Source of the DNA: Roseobacter sp. SK209-2-6
GTDB lineage: Bacteria; Pseudomonadota; Alphaproteobacteria; Rhodobacterales; Rhodobacteraceae
Length of the DNA stretch: 56,733 nucleotides
NCBI RefSeq assembly: GCF_000169455.1
Contig: NZ_AAYC01000021.1
Coordinates: 1-56,733, forward strand
Direction of reading: 5' to 3'
Positions 17,829-27,786 of this stretch are shown piece after piece. The notes under the pieces were generated by a model. It had not been told where the DNA came from and did not search any database. It was given only the letters and a program-made list of their open reading frames with translations. The position numbers were made by a program, and so were the translations under genes. Within the stretch, counting starts at the first letter, position 1, and every line of letters begins with the position of its first letter.

Positions 17829-19428
17829 CATAACCTCCTGCTTCAATCTCTGCGGCAATCACCGTGAACCTGTCAGCTTTCACAGCCTCTTCCAGCGCGG
17901 CGCGCAGGTCGTTTCGATTGCGAACGGTGACGCCATTGCCGCCAAAAGCCCGCCCCATGGCGGCAAAGTCATGGCGTGCAAAATCGACACCGGCATTGGC
18001 CATCTGGCGCTGGCGTTGTTTCAATTCTATGAGCGCAAGGCTGGCATCGGCAAAGACCACAAAGATCGGTGCGATCCCCAGTTCAGCGGCGGTAGCCAGG
18101 TCACCGGCCACCATCAGAAAACCTGCATCCCCGGAGAAGCTGACAACCGGGCGTTCTGGCTGCGCCAGCTTGCGCCCAATTGCCAGGGGGACCGCGCATC
18201 CCATGGTGCAAAGGCCGGAGGATTGGATCAATCCCCGTGGCTCCTGACAGGCCCACATCTGGCTCAGCAGAATACGATGAGCGCCGCTATCTGCAGTGGC
18301 CAGGGTCTCTGGCGGCAGGGTGGCGCGGCATTCCGCTATCACACCGGCGGGTCCCCAGCTATCGTTGTGGGAAAAGGCCTCTGCCAGTTTTGCCTGCGCC
18401 GTTTGGGGCGCGCCATTGTCCCAAATGGCGCGCGCGGGCAAGCCATTAGAGAGCGCGTCCAGGGTGGGTGCGATGGAAGAGATGAGGTTGAGGCTGGCCT
18501 GATGCATGTAATGGGTATTGGGTTCCGGTGCGATGTCGATGACCTTTTGAGATTCAAGATCCCAAATGTCGCGCCAGCCCGGGCGCATCTCAATCGGGTC
18601 ATAGCCAATCAGCAGGACCAGATCGGCCTCTCGCTGCAGGGGCAGGAGATGTTTATCCGCCAATGGTGACAGACCCGCGCCGCCCAGGCAGAGGGCATGA
18701 TCTTCGGGCAGGATGCCCTTGGCCTTGTAGCTGGTGACAAAGGGGATTTGGCGGTCCTCGAGAAACCGCTTCAGGGCTGCCTCGCAGTTCTGTTCCAGCG
18801 CATCCAGACCAATCAGGGCGATCGGGCGCTGTGCTTCGGCCAGCCAAGATTGCGCCTGCGCCAGGTCATCCCCGCTGGGGACTGTTGCGCTGGCAGGCGC
18901 GCGGCGGACGCCGCGATCCCTGGCCGGTGCATCGGCGGTGGAGATCGGAACATCAATATGCACCGGGCCGCTACGTGCCTCGGTTGCGATAGAGACGGCT
19001 TTGTCGGCAATGATGTCTGCGGCCTCAGCGTTGAGGCGGAAGCTGGCTTTGGTGATCGGAGTGAAGACGGCCTGGTGGTCCAGCACCTGATGCGTATAAC
19101 TCTGGGCTTCGGCAGCATCGACACAACCGGTGAGCACCAGCATAGGCACTCGATCCTGATGGGCATTGGCGACAACATTGACCCCGTTGAGAGCACCCGG
19201 CCCGAGGGTCGCCACCAGAATTGCCGGGGCGCCATCCGCATGATGCACCCCTTCACCCATGAAACCTGCGGCGTTTTCATGTTTGGCCAGATGAAACGCG
19301 ATCCCGGCTTTCACGAGGGCATCTACCAAAGTCAGGACTTCGCCGCCGGGCATACCAAAAGCGTGGCGGCAGCCCGCCTCATAGAGGCGCCTGGCCAGAA
19401 CATCGGCGGCGCGCAAAGGGTCACTCAT
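17815..19428 (-). CDS. Thiamine-diphosphate-dependent enzyme, acetolactate-synthase-like
   Basis: Member of the ALS/pyruvate oxidase/decarboxylase superfamily, 537 residues with three ThDP-enzyme domains. Near the N-terminus HAFGMPGGEVL and the catalytic Glu in KHENAAGF (Glu51) are clear. The C-terminal ThDP/Mg site reads GDAG...FADASLALI instead of the usual GDG...NN, so the second metal-site Asn is replaced by Asp. True acetolactate synthase would need a regulatory subunit gene, which is absent. With the coupled CoA-transferase, a 2-oxo acid or acyl-CoA decarboxylase is plausible. Substrate unknown. Confidence 0.85.
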   Translation of the reverse strand: MSDPLRAADVLARRLYEAGCRHAFGMPGGEVLTLVDALVKAGIAFHLAKHENAAGFMGEGVHHADGAPAILVATLGPGALNGVNVVANAHQDRVPMLVLTGCVDAAEAQSYTHQVLDHQAVFTPITKASFRLNAEAADIIADKAVSIATEARSGPVHIDVPISTADAPARDRGVRRAPASATVPSGDDLAQAQSWLAEAQRPIALIGLDALEQNCEAALKRFLEDRQIPFVTSYKAKGILPEDHALCLGGAGLSPLADKHLLPLQREADLVLLIGYDPIEMRPGWRDIWDLESQKVIDIAPEPNTHYMHQASLNLISSIAPTLDALSNGLPARAIWDNGAPQTAQAKLAEAFSHNDSWGPAGVIAECRATLPPETLATADSGAHRILLSQMWACQEPRGLIQSSGLCTMGCAVPLAIGRKLAQPERPVVSFSGDAGFLMVAGDLATAAELGIAPIFVVFADASLALIELKQRQRQMANAGVDFARHDFAAMGRAFGGNGVTVRNRNDLRAALEEAVKADRFTVIAAEIEAGGYDGRI

Positions 19429-19739
19429 TTTCGAAGTCTTTCGTTATCTGCATTGTCGCAAGAGATTGCCGAGCCCGCGTCATTGCGCAAGCCGTATCAC
19501 AGCCCTGTGACCTGCTGTGTCACCTTCCCGTGTCACCCTATGCACTCTCGTTGGTGCAATAGGGCAGCTTTTCGCCGACCGCTGGTATGGCGGCGGGATG
19601 CTGCGCCGATAGCAAGGGGGCTATGTCGCTGGGTGCCGTATCTTGTGCGGGATGGTTCTCTTGGGGGGGTATCAGATCTGCGGTGCAGTTTTTTCTTTCT
19701 GCCACAACCCCTGATCTGGAGCACTGAGGTTTTTGGCGA
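19429..19739. other. Intergenic region upstream of the ThDP enzyme, with candidate operator
   Basis: About 310 bp without a supported gene. It holds TCACAG-CC-CTGTGA (a perfect 6-bp inverted repeat at 19497-19510), followed by two direct GTGTCACC copies at 19517 and 19530. This lies roughly 70-110 bp before the leftward ThDP enzyme gene and could be its control region. A 63-codon frame at 19533-19724 on the minus strand is Arg-rich and unconvincing. Confidence 0.4.
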
Positions 19740-20219
19740 CTAATCTGCTATAGCACCAGCAGCTATCCGTCCAAACCTCATATCCAGCTCTGCTGCAATT
19801 TCCATCAGTGCCGCGCCACCTTCATCCTGATAGGGCGCAAAGACATGGCTTGGTGTTTTGTAAGACAGGGTAGCAGTGCCATTTTGGTCCACTGTGATAT
19901 AGAACCGAATAGGCGCTTCGATCATCGCTGCGGTGGAGAGTGCCAAAACGCGGACCGCATAGTCATTGTTGAAGACCCCGATCACCCGATTGCCTGGAAT
20001 GATTATTCCTCGGGATGCGGCTGCTTTGGTTGGCCCTGCCTGGGTGACGGTTATCAGGCCCTCTGCTTTGATGGCGGCTTTAAGGTCATCAATTAAGGCT
20101 TTGTAAACTTTTGATGTTTTGTGGATCTTCCATCCCGTCCGATCTGAAAGTCCCTCTGCATGGGCTATGGCGCCGGAAAAAGCCATCAAAAAGACTGTGA
20201 TCAAGCCACGTAGAAACAT
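19740..20219 (-). CDS. Exported DUF302 domain protein
   Basis: A 159-residue protein with a Sec signal peptide (FLRGLITVFLMAFSGAIAHA, cleaved near residue 21). The rest matches the DUF302 pattern: an early SKVYKALIDDLKAAIKAEGL helix, then IPGNRVIGVFNNDYAVRVL, then a strand-rich end with YKTPSHVFAPY. DUF302 proteins bind as small alpha/beta folds of unknown function, often periplasmic. The ATG at 20219 gives a clean signal peptide; the open frame upstream to 20291 would hide it. It stands alone between two intergenic regions. Confidence 0.78.
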   Translation of the reverse strand: MFLRGLITVFLMAFSGAIAHAEGLSDRTGWKIHKTSKVYKALIDDLKAAIKAEGLITVTQAGPTKAAASRGIIIPGNRVIGVFNNDYAVRVLALSTAAMIEAPIRFYITVDQNGTATLSYKTPSHVFAPYQDEGGAALMEIAAELDMRFGRIAAGAIAD

Positions 20220-20400
20220 ATTGATTTGATCCCTTTTTGGCTCCCGCTGAACAGGCCTGGCTGCTTGGTGATTTGACCGTGCAACCAACACTTATCCGAA
20301 GTGAGAGGCTCCTAGGCTTCACGTTTTGGTGGGGCCGCAAAGGGATGGGCATTCAGCCCCCCAAGTCTTTGGGTTCTAGGGCGGATGGGCCAGGCGCGCG

Positions 20401-22452
20401 TCAGCCTGCGATCTTGCCCCCACCTTCGCGTGTGACAACCACGATGGAGGGACGCGGCGGCATCTTGGGGTCGAAATCTGGCCAGCGTGTCGCGGGATCC
20501 TCAAAGGTAGAGGCGCGCGCGAACCCCTTGAGCGATTTTGTGCCATCCGTGCCGGGGTGCTGCACCGCCAGAAAGAGCGTCTCTCCATCGGGTGTGAAGC
20601 AAGGACCACAGAGTTCACCTCCGACTGGGCAGCGAAAGAACAGCTTGGATAGACCGCGTTTCACCCCTTCGGTTTCGATCGCATAGAGGCCGTCTGATTT
20701 GCCGGTTTTGTTCCACCTGCTGCCCTGATCAGTTGCGACCCAAAGACGGCCCTCCGCATCAAATGCGCAATTGTCAGGGGAGCCGAACCAGCCATTTTCC
20801 GAGGTTTCTGGATGCCATTCTGCGCCGACTTCAGCGATGCTCGGGTCACCGCATTTGATCAGGATTTCCCAGCGTCCCTGTTGGGCGGCATGGTCCCCCT
20901 GATCTTCTTTTACTTCGATGATGTGGCCAAAACGCGATTTGGCACGGGGGTTTGCGGCATCTACCTGATGTGCCTTGCGCCGAGAATTGTTGGTCAGAAT
21001 GACATAGACTGTGCCATCACCGCGCGGCTGGACATCCTCTGGTCGATCCATAGGCGTGGCCCCCAGCGCATCCGCCGCCAACCGGGTATCGATCAGGACA
21101 TCTGCCTGGCTGGCAAAGCCATTCTCTGCTGTCAGTGGTCCCAGCCCATGGGTGAGCGGCAACCAGTTTAGATGTCCATCTTCCTCAAGGCGTGCAACAA
21201 AAAGCGTGCCGTCCTGCAGCAGGGCTGTACTGCCCTTGCTGCCGGGAGTGACCCGTGCAGCCGAGACATATTTGTAGAGATACTCAAACCGCGCATCATC
21301 CCCCATGTAGACGACCAGATGCCCCTCTTTGGAGAGGGTGCATTCCGCGCCTTCATGGCTGAACCGGCCGAGTGCTGTGTGCTTTACCGGTTCGGCATTC
21401 GGATCTTTGGGGTCAACCTCAACAACCCATCCAAAGCGATTAATTTCGTTAGGTTCTTTGTCAATGTTGAAGCGGTCGTGGAATTTGCCCCAACCGTACC
21501 AGCGACCAGGGGCGCGATAGCGCCGCAGCTGTTTGGCCTCGCTTTGGTGTGAGAGGTCGGGCTTGCCATCTGGGTGCAGACGGTCTGTCCAGAAGTAACC
21601 ATGGAAGTTCTCTTCTGCCATAAGCCAGGTGCCCCAGGGCGTCATGCCTCCGGCGCAATTGTTGAGGGTGCCGATCACGCTGCGACCGGATGGATCTGCG
21701 TGCGTTTGCAACCTTGGATGTCCGGCTGCGGGCCCGCTAATCGCGATAGGACTATGCAGAGGGGAGATCCGGCGGTTCATCCGCCCTTCGCGGTTCACGG
21801 CCCAATTGCCGGTTTGATCCCGCTCAACCTCAACAACCGATCCACCATGGGCCGCCATTTCGATCTCGATCAGAGTGGCGGTCATGCCAGCGAAATCCAC
21901 TTTATCCTGACGTCCAAGCCTTGGGAACATGACCTCTTCGTTGGTGTATTCATGGTTCACACAAAGAAGGCCACGCGTGGCCTCGGGATTCAGTGGCAAG
22001 AAACCGACAAAGTCATTGTTGTAGCCAAACTGCTGCAGTTGAGCATGGGCGCTCTGGTTCATGACATCAAACTCGGGGGCCTGATCTGTGATCGGATCTC
22101 CCCATCGAAGCAGGATCTCAGCGCGGTAGCCTGGGGCAACATGGTGGGTTTGATCGTTTCCCCATTCGAGCTCGGTGAACGCAAAGGGTTTGGTGCCAGG
22201 CTGGTGCGCGATATCGGGGGTTGCAGAAGCGCTGACCGGCTCTGGCGCGAGTGTTGCCGTGCTGCCAAAAAACGCCCCCATAGCTGAAACACCCAGCAAC
22301 CCCCGAAGCGTGTCACGCCGGGAATAGCGTGCCTCTATGAGGTCGCCAAGAGTGCGGGATTTCACGGAAGTCGCAGGGATATCATCATATAGTTCAAATG
22401 CTTCGGACCTGTTTCCAACGTTTCGATCATGGATGAGGTTATGGCGGTCCAT
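20401..22452 (-). CDS. phoX: PhoX-family alkaline phosphatase (DUF839), Tat-exported
   Basis: Calcium/iron-dependent periplasmic phosphomonoesterase family that is widespread in marine bacteria and frees phosphate from organic esters. The 683 residues start with a 45-residue cytoplasmic leader, then a twin-arginine motif (SRRDTLRGLLG). The beta-propeller shows typical stretches such as LLCVNHEYTNEEVMFPR near 164, NNCAGGMTPWGTWLMAEENF near 259-278 and FGSPDNCAFDAEGRLWVATD near 565. The ATG at 22452 follows AGGA by seven bases; a GTG seven codons upstream is also in frame. No Pho box could be confirmed upstream, so phosphate control is expected from the family only. Confidence 0.9.
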   Translation of the reverse strand: MDRHNLIHDRNVGNRSEAFELYDDIPATSVKSRTLGDLIEARYSRRDTLRGLLGVSAMGAFFGSTATLAPEPVSASATPDIAHQPGTKPFAFTELEWGNDQTHHVAPGYRAEILLRWGDPITDQAPEFDVMNQSAHAQLQQFGYNNDFVGFLPLNPEATRGLLCVNHEYTNEEVMFPRLGRQDKVDFAGMTATLIEIEMAAHGGSVVEVERDQTGNWAVNREGRMNRRISPLHSPIAISGPAAGHPRLQTHADPSGRSVIGTLNNCAGGMTPWGTWLMAEENFHGYFWTDRLHPDGKPDLSHQSEAKQLRRYRAPGRWYGWGKFHDRFNIDKEPNEINRFGWVVEVDPKDPNAEPVKHTALGRFSHEGAECTLSKEGHLVVYMGDDARFEYLYKYVSAARVTPGSKGSTALLQDGTLFVARLEEDGHLNWLPLTHGLGPLTAENGFASQADVLIDTRLAADALGATPMDRPEDVQPRGDGTVYVILTNNSRRKAHQVDAANPRAKSRFGHIIEVKEDQGDHAAQQGRWEILIKCGDPSIAEVGAEWHPETSENGWFGSPDNCAFDAEGRLWVATDQGSRWNKTGKSDGLYAIETEGVKRGLSKLFFRCPVGGELCGPCFTPDGETLFLAVQHPGTDGTKSLKGFARASTFEDPATRWPDFDPKMPPRPSIVVVTREGGGKIAG

Positions 22453-22653
22453 AGGGGGTTCCTGCGAAGTCACGGTCTATCTCTAAAGCTATCCAATACC
22501 TGATGCCCGATCTCGGCAGAAGTCGGAAACAATTTTGTGACGCGGCGGGTGAAATAGCTGGATGCCAATTAACCAGTTTCTCATGAATCTATCTGATTTT
22601 GCCTATAGACGGCACGTAAATCGCGCCAGAAAATAATGCTAGAAAGGCAAGGC

Positions 22654-24252
22654 ATGAGTGATTGGACTTCCGGCTATGTAGCCGAAATTGATTACAGCTA
22701 TAATTTCACCAAGCACATGGCCCCATCTCATCTGTTGATGGCTTCGATTTCTCAAAAACAAAAGAGCCGACTTGACGGTGAGAATCTGACTTATTGCGAG
22801 TTGGGTTGCGGCCAGGGATTTACTGCCAACCTCTTGGCTGCGGCCAATCCGCAGGTTGAATTTCACGCAATGGATTTTAATCCCGCTCAAATTGCTGGCG
22901 CGCAGGAGCTTGCTCGTGATGGAGAGATGGAGAACGTGCATTTCTATGAATGCAGTTTTGAGGATTTTGGTGAACAGGCAACTGTGCCAGACAGTTTTGA
23001 CGTGATTGCCATGCATGGCATCCTGAGCTGGGTTTCAGAAGAGAACCGCCGTCATATATTTGATTTTGTTGCCAAACGCCTGAAGCCAGGCGGGATCCTC
23101 TATGCAAGCTTCAATACATTGTCCGCTTGGGCTTCTGCAGTTCCGCTGCGTAGATTGATGCTGGATCACTCCAAAAACAGCGCCAAACCGATCACCGAAA
23201 GGCTCTATGATGCGATCAGCTTTGCGGAGCGAGTGGAGCAAAGCGGAGCTAAGTTTTTTTCGCATAATCAATCAGCTAGCGCGCGTCTTGGAAGTATGCC
23301 GGGTATGCCACCGCACTATCTGATCCATGAAATGTTCAATGATCATTGGACCCCCTTTCATTTTGCGGATCTGGCCGCTGAGATGGATCAAGCGAAGCTG
23401 AGCCTTGTGGGGTCGAGCATCCTGTTCGAGCATGTGGATGACATTTGCCTAAATCCGCGACAAATCGCTTTGCTGGAAGAGGAAAGCGACCGGATCCGTC
23501 GCGAGACGCTGCGCGACGTCTTGGTGAATGAGCAATTCCGCAGCGATCTTTTTGTCAAGGGTAAGCTGCCGATGACCGAACGTGGCAGTGTCGGTGCTTG
23601 GTTTGAAACAACCTTGGCCCTGACAGCCCCCTTCAACGGTGGTCCCCTAAAGCTTGCCTGGAGGCAGGGTGATATTCCTCTGAATGCTGAGGAGTATCTG
23701 CCGGTGTTGGAGGCATTGAAAGAAGGTCCGGCCACAGTTCGAGAATTGCTTGATCAAGGGGCCTTTGGAACCATGACCTGGGCGCAGATTTCGCGTTTGT
23801 TGCAGATCTTGATAGGTGCCGAAGTTATGGCCCCATGCCTGCCAATGGAAGGCCTGCAATCGCGTACTGAGAGCTGCCGCAAGTTCAATTTGGCGATCTG
23901 TAAACGTGCAGAAGATTCAGAAAACCTGCAGTTTTTGGCATCGCCGCTTACCGGCAACGGGGTGGAGGCCGATCGCTTGGAACAGCTCTTCCTACTGGCG
24001 CGCAGTGAAGGGCATGTGGGGCCGAATGATTGGGCTGATCTGGCTTGGCGCATTCTGGCGCCGCAGGGGCAAAGGTTGCAATCGCAGGGCCGTCTTCTGG
24101 AAACGGATGAGGAAAACCTGGCTTTCCTTCGTGCACGCGCGAACAGTTTTGCAGCGAGGCGTCTGCCGCTCTTTGCTGCGCTGGGTATTGACCTGGAACC
24201 AGAGGCAGAGGCCGACAAGCCAATTGGTGTGAGCCAGATGAGGGTCGTATAG
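22654..24252 (+). CDS. SAM-dependent methyltransferase with regulatory domain
   Basis: Class I methyltransferase of 532 residues. The SAM site is ELGCGQGFTANLLAAANP (about 47-64), followed by AMDFNPAQIAGA and the IAMHGILSWV post-motif. Residues from about 210 match the methyltransferase regulatory domain (MethyTransf_Reg) that accompanies such enzymes: MPPHYLIHEMFNDHWTPFHF near 217-236. A C-terminal winged region follows. Substrate unknown. The ATG at 22654 is preceded by AAGGCAAGGC; another ATG six codons upstream exists. It stands alone, divergent from phoX. Confidence 0.8.
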   Translation: MSDWTSGYVAEIDYSYNFTKHMAPSHLLMASISQKQKSRLDGENLTYCELGCGQGFTANLLAAANPQVEFHAMDFNPAQIAGAQELARDGEMENVHFYECSFEDFGEQATVPDSFDVIAMHGILSWVSEENRRHIFDFVAKRLKPGGILYASFNTLSAWASAVPLRRLMLDHSKNSAKPITERLYDAISFAERVEQSGAKFFSHNQSASARLGSMPGMPPHYLIHEMFNDHWTPFHFADLAAEMDQAKLSLVGSSILFEHVDDICLNPRQIALLEEESDRIRRETLRDVLVNEQFRSDLFVKGKLPMTERGSVGAWFETTLALTAPFNGGPLKLAWRQGDIPLNAEEYLPVLEALKEGPATVRELLDQGAFGTMTWAQISRLLQILIGAEVMAPCLPMEGLQSRTESCRKFNLAICKRAEDSENLQFLASPLTGNGVEADRLEQLFLLARSEGHVGPNDWADLAWRILAPQGQRLQSQGRLLETDEENLAFLRARANSFAARRLPLFAALGIDLEPEAEADKPIGVSQMRVV

Positions 24253-24335
24253 ACCCTGTGCTATCACGTGTAGTGCCAATCCGGGTGCTCATCAAAAGCT
24301 CTGCTTGAGCGACCCGGATCTAGCATTCACACAGA

Positions 24336-24388
24336 AAAGGCTTTGCCTCTGAGCAACTCTTTGGGTGAAGGTGAGAGGAAAAGCCTTT
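24336..24388. terminator. Long inverted repeat between convergent genes
   Basis: AAAGGCTTTGCCTCT and AGAGGAAAAGCCTTT pair over 15 bp with one mismatch around a 23-nt loop. It sits between the rightward methyltransferase and the leftward AraC-type regulator, 16 bp past the regulator's stop. On the minus strand the stem runs into TTTTC, so it probably ends the regulator transcript. Confidence 0.6.
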
Positions 24389-24403
24389 GAAATTACAGTG
24401 TAT

Positions 24404-25411
24404 TTAATTCCAGCCCTTGCGGAAGAAGTGAGGGCTGGCGCCAAACTTGCGCTTGAACTGACGTGAGAAATGCGTCGAGCTGTTAAAGCCAGAGGCCAAT
24501 GCGATTTCAGTGACGCTCATTGATGTCTCATTCATCAGCGCAAAGGCATGGCTGAGGCGCATGTCAAAATAGACGTGCATCGGGCTTTGGTTCAGATAGC
24601 GAGAAAACAGGCGTTCAAGCTGTCGACGCGAAATGTCCAGCCTTTCACAGAGCTGCCCGATAGAGAGGGGCTCCTCGATGGCGGATTGCATCAACTGCAG
24701 TGCATTCAACAGACGTTGATTTCGACTGCCAATCGCGACGGCGAAATTGGACTTTTGCGGTGCGGCCTGACCGCTGGAGCGCGCATGTAGGCACATATCG
24801 GCCACGATGATGGCCAATTGCTTGCCGTGACGTTGCTCAATGAGGTTCAGCATAAGATCGGTTGCCGCATTGCCGCCACCACAGGTCATCAGCGAGCCGC
24901 TGATCTCAAATGTATTGGCGGTGGGCTCAAGATCGGGAAAACTCTCTTGGAAGCCCGGTTGGTTTTCCCAATGCAGGGTAAAAGACTGATCGCGGATCAA
25001 ACCCGCTTGCGCCAGAGCAAAGGCACCGGTGCAGATACCGCCAACCGTGCGTCCAAAGCGGCTCTCACGGCGCAACCAGTTGAGCGTGGCCTCGCCGGCA
25101 GTGCTTTGGGGTTCCACGCCTGCGCAAACAAAACCCAGCGCATCGGAGGACAAAGGCTGCAGGGGCAGGTCAGGCGTAATCATCATACCGTTAGAGCAGC
25201 GCATGGGCTCTCCATCTTCGGTCATGATGAACCAGCGGTAGAGCTTGGAATTGGTCACTTGATTGGCGATGCGCAGGGGCTCGATGGCTGCGGCGACGGG
25301 CAACATGGTCGCTTTTGGCAAGAGCAAGAAATAGAAATCCTGCGGCGATCCGTCATAGGGAATGGCCAGCGTTGCTGATGCACCCTTTTGAACAAATGTA
25401 TCATCTGTCAT
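24404..25411 (-). CDS. GlxA-family AraC-type transcriptional regulator
   Basis: A 335-residue regulator with an N-terminal DJ-1/PfpI-like domain (about 20-190), including GGICTGAFALAQAGLI around the nucleophile-elbow Cys, and a C-terminal AraC double helix-turn-helix (about 235-335) with CERLDISRRQLERLFSRYL and ASGFNSSTHFSRQFKRKFG. Relatives sense glycine betaine, carnitine or arginine (GbdR, CdhR, ArgR). The typical target genes are not beside it, so the ligand is unknown. It is divergent from clpP. Confidence 0.88.
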   Translation of the reverse strand: MTDDTFVQKGASATLAIPYDGSPQDFYFLLLPKATMLPVAAAIEPLRIANQVTNSKLYRWFIMTEDGEPMRCSNGMMITPDLPLQPLSSDALGFVCAGVEPQSTAGEATLNWLRRESRFGRTVGGICTGAFALAQAGLIRDQSFTLHWENQPGFQESFPDLEPTANTFEISGSLMTCGGGNAATDLMLNLIEQRHGKQLAIIVADMCLHARSSGQAAPQKSNFAVAIGSRNQRLLNALQLMQSAIEEPLSIGQLCERLDISRRQLERLFSRYLNQSPMHVYFDMRLSHAFALMNETSMSVTEIALASGFNSSTHFSRQFKRKFGASPHFFRKGWN

Positions 25412-25716
25412 GTTGCAATCCTGATGCCAGAGGGTGTGACGCTGGGCAAATCAAATGCCGTGTGCTTTGCGACATTTTTGATTCAGGGCGTTTACGCCTT
25501 TGTTACAGCGCTTTTAGGGGGCGTTGTTCTGGTTTTGCGACGGCGTTCGGACTATTTGCGACGGCTGGGGCGCTAACGGTTGTGCAAGAAACAAGCGACA
25601 GCTGTGGCGTAAAAACAACCTGGGCCTCTTGCAGGCATTTAGGGGCGATACTAAGACTCAAGTAACACAATGTCTGGTATGGTGCCGGGCATTACACAAA
25701 ACGCAGGCAGGTTCAC
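25412..25716. other. Divergent intergenic region between the GlxA regulator and clpP
   Basis: About 305 bp without a gene; it must hold the promoters of both flanking genes. It is AT-richer than its surroundings near 25470-25560. No inverted repeat or heat-shock promoter could be assigned with confidence. Confidence 0.5.
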
Positions 25717-26349
25717 ATGACTGATCCAAGAGAAACCTATATGAATACCCTCGTCCCGATGGTGGTTGAGCAGACCAGCCGTGGCGAGCGGGCCTATGAT
25801 ATTTTTTCCCGCCTGCTGAAAGAGCGGATCATTTTCCTCAACGGTCCGGTGCATGATGGCATGTCTTCGCTGATCGTGGCGCAGCTCCTGCACCTTGAGG
25901 CGGAAAACCCCTCCAAAGAGATTTCGATGTATATCAACTCCCCCGGTGGCGTTGTGACATCCGGCCTGTCGATCTACGACACCATGCAATACATCAAGCC
26001 CAAGGTCTCGACCCTGGTCATCGGTCAGGCGGCTTCCATGGGGTCTTTGCTTCTGACCGCCGGTGAGGCAGGCATGCGCTTTTCGCTGCCCAACTCCCGC
26101 GTCATGGTGCACCAGCCCTCTGGCGGTTTCCAGGGACAGGCGACCGACATCATGATTCACGCAGAAGAGACGTTGAAGTTGAAGCGCCGCCTGAATGAGA
26201 TCTATGTCAAGCACACCGGACAGGAACTGGATAAGGTCGAGGCGGCGCTGGAGCGTGACAATTTCATGTCCCCAGAGGAAGCCAAAGAGTTCGGCCTGAT
26301 TGACGAAATCGTCGAAAACCGCGCCAAGGGCGAGGGTGAGGACAGCTAA
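25717..26349 (+). CDS. clpP: ATP-dependent Clp protease proteolytic subunit
   Basis: Serine peptidase forming the 14-mer chamber that degrades unfolded and tagged proteins delivered by ClpX or ClpA. Length is 210 residues, normal for the family. The catalytic triad is visible: Ser107 in GQAASMGS, His132 in MVHQPSGG and Asp181 in [11 protein letters not shown]. The N-terminal processing and gating region reads [20 protein letters not shown]. It is followed by a hairpin and then clpX, the standard order. Confidence 0.98.
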   Translation: MTDPRETYMNTLVPMVVEQTSRGERAYDIFSRLLKERIIFLNGPVHDGMSSLIVAQLLHLEAENPSKEISMYINSPGGVVTSGLSIYDTMQYIKPKVSTLVIGQAASMGSLLLTAGEAGMRFSLPNSRVMVHQPSGGFQGQATDIMIHAEETLKLKRRLNEIYVKHTGQELDKVEAALERDNFMSPEEAKEFGLIDEIVENRAKGEGEDS

Positions 26350-26373
26350 GCTGCCCTCTAAGTGATGAGTTGT

Positions 26374-26406
26374 GTGCCCGGCGCATTAACCGGGCACCCA
26401 TTTTGA
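26374..26406 (+). terminator. Hairpin after clpP
   Basis: GTGCCCGG, loop CGCATTAA, CCGGGCAC: a perfect 8-bp stem followed by CCATTTTGAC. It may partly terminate the clpP transcript so that clpX is also driven by its own promoter in the 90 bp that follow. Confidence 0.6.
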
Positions 26407-26495
26407 CATTGTGGCGGCAGAATGGCTGTCATAAGCTGGCCTAAAGGCGGATGGCGCGGACTGGCCGGCTGACCGAGCGGACTGAAAGGTAGACC

Positions 26496-27764
26496 ATGGC
26501 GACGAATTCGAGTGGCGACAGCAAGAACACGCTATATTGCAGCTTCTGCGGCAAAAGCCAGCATGAGGTGCGGAAGCTGATTGCCGGTCCCACTGTCTTC
26601 ATCTGCGACGAATGCGTTGAGCTCTGCATGGACATTATCCGTGAAGAGACCAAGGCATCGGGGCTGAAGGCCACCGACGGGGTGCCAAGCCCCAAAGACA
26701 TCTGCGAAGTTCTGGATGATTACGTGATCGGCCAGGCCATGGCCAAGCGGGTTCTTTCTGTGGCTGTTCACAACCACTACAAGCGTCTGAACCATGCCCA
26801 AAAGGCGGGCTCGGATATTGAACTGGCAAAATCCAACATCTTGCTGATCGGCCCCACCGGTTGCGGTAAGACGCTTCTGGCGCAGACCCTGGCGCGGATA
26901 CTGGATGTGCCCTTCACCATGGCGGATGCCACCACCCTGACCGAAGCCGGTTATGTGGGCGAGGATGTCGAGAATATCATCCTGAAGCTGTTGCAGGCCT
27001 CCGAATACAATGTTGAGCGCGCGCAGCGCGGCATCGTCTATATCGACGAGGTCGACAAGATCACCCGCAAGTCTGAAAACCCATCAATCACCCGCGATGT
27101 ATCGGGTGAGGGTGTGCAGCAGGCATTGCTGAAGCTGATGGAAGGCACCGTTGCGAGCGTGCCACCCCAGGGCGGGCGCAAACACCCACAGCAAGAATTC
27201 CTGCAGGTGGACACCACCAATATCCTGTTCATTTGCGGCGGCGCCTTTGCGGGCCTCGATCGGATCATCGCGCAGCGCGGCAAAGGCTCTGCCATGGGCT
27301 TTGGCGCGGATGTGCGCGACAATGATGACCGCGGTGTTGGAGAGATCTTCCAGGACCTGGAGCCGGAAGATCTGCTGAAATTCGGGTTGATTCCGGAATT
27401 CGTCGGCCGTCTGCCGGTTCTGGCGACGCTGGAAGATTTGGATGAGGACGCCCTCGTCACCATTCTGACCCTGCCGAAAAACGCACTGGTAAAACAGTAT
27501 CAGCGCCTGTTCGAGCTGGAAGAGACTGAGCTGGACTTTACCCCCGAAGCGCTGAAGGCCATCGCCAAGAAAGCCATCGAACGCAAAACTGGCGCGCGGG
27601 GCCTGCGCTCGATCATGGAAGACATCCTCTTGGATACCATGTTTGACCTGCCCGGCATGGACAGCGTTACCAAGGTGGTTGTGAACGAAGAGGCCGTGAC
27701 CTCCGACGCTCAGCCCTTGATGATCCACGCGGATGCAGAGAAAGAGCCTGCCTCCGCAGGCTAA
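26496..27764 (+). CDS. clpX: ATP-dependent Clp protease ATP-binding subunit ClpX
   Basis: Hexameric AAA+ unfoldase that feeds substrates to ClpP. The 422 residues include an N-terminal zinc-binding domain (Cys15, Cys18, Cys37, Cys40), Walker A GPTGCGKT at 119-126, pore loop GYVG at 152-155, Walker B VYIDEVDK near 181, and the C-terminal small domain with [19 protein letters not shown]. No deviation from the family is seen. Confidence 0.98.
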   Translation: MATNSSGDSKNTLYCSFCGKSQHEVRKLIAGPTVFICDECVELCMDIIREETKASGLKATDGVPSPKDICEVLDDYVIGQAMAKRVLSVAVHNHYKRLNHAQKAGSDIELAKSNILLIGPTGCGKTLLAQTLARILDVPFTMADATTLTEAGYVGEDVENIILKLLQASEYNVERAQRGIVYIDEVDKITRKSENPSITRDVSGEGVQQALLKLMEGTVASVPPQGGRKHPQQEFLQVDTTNILFICGGAFAGLDRIIAQRGKGSAMGFGADVRDNDDRGVGEIFQDLEPEDLLKFGLIPEFVGRLPVLATLEDLDEDALVTILTLPKNALVKQYQRLFELEETELDFTPEALKAIAKKAIERKTGARGLRSIMEDILLDTMFDLPGMDSVTKVVVNEEAVTSDAQPLMIHADAEKEPASAG

Positions 27765-27786
27765 GGATCTAAAAGTTGAATTCACC

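Noticed and set aside
19533-19724. 63-codon minus-strand frame in the region before the ThDP enzyme
   Set aside because: Arg-rich low-complexity product, no convincing ribosome-binding site, and it lies in a probable control region.
22536-22554. Possible Pho box upstream of phoX (GTGAC and GTGAA half-sites)
   Set aside because: The half-sites are 12 bp apart rather than 11 and match the CTGTCAT consensus poorly.
25628-25654. Possible heat-shock (RpoH) promoter before clpP
   Set aside because: Only CTTG and a weak TACTAA at 17-bp spacing are present; the match is too poor to claim.
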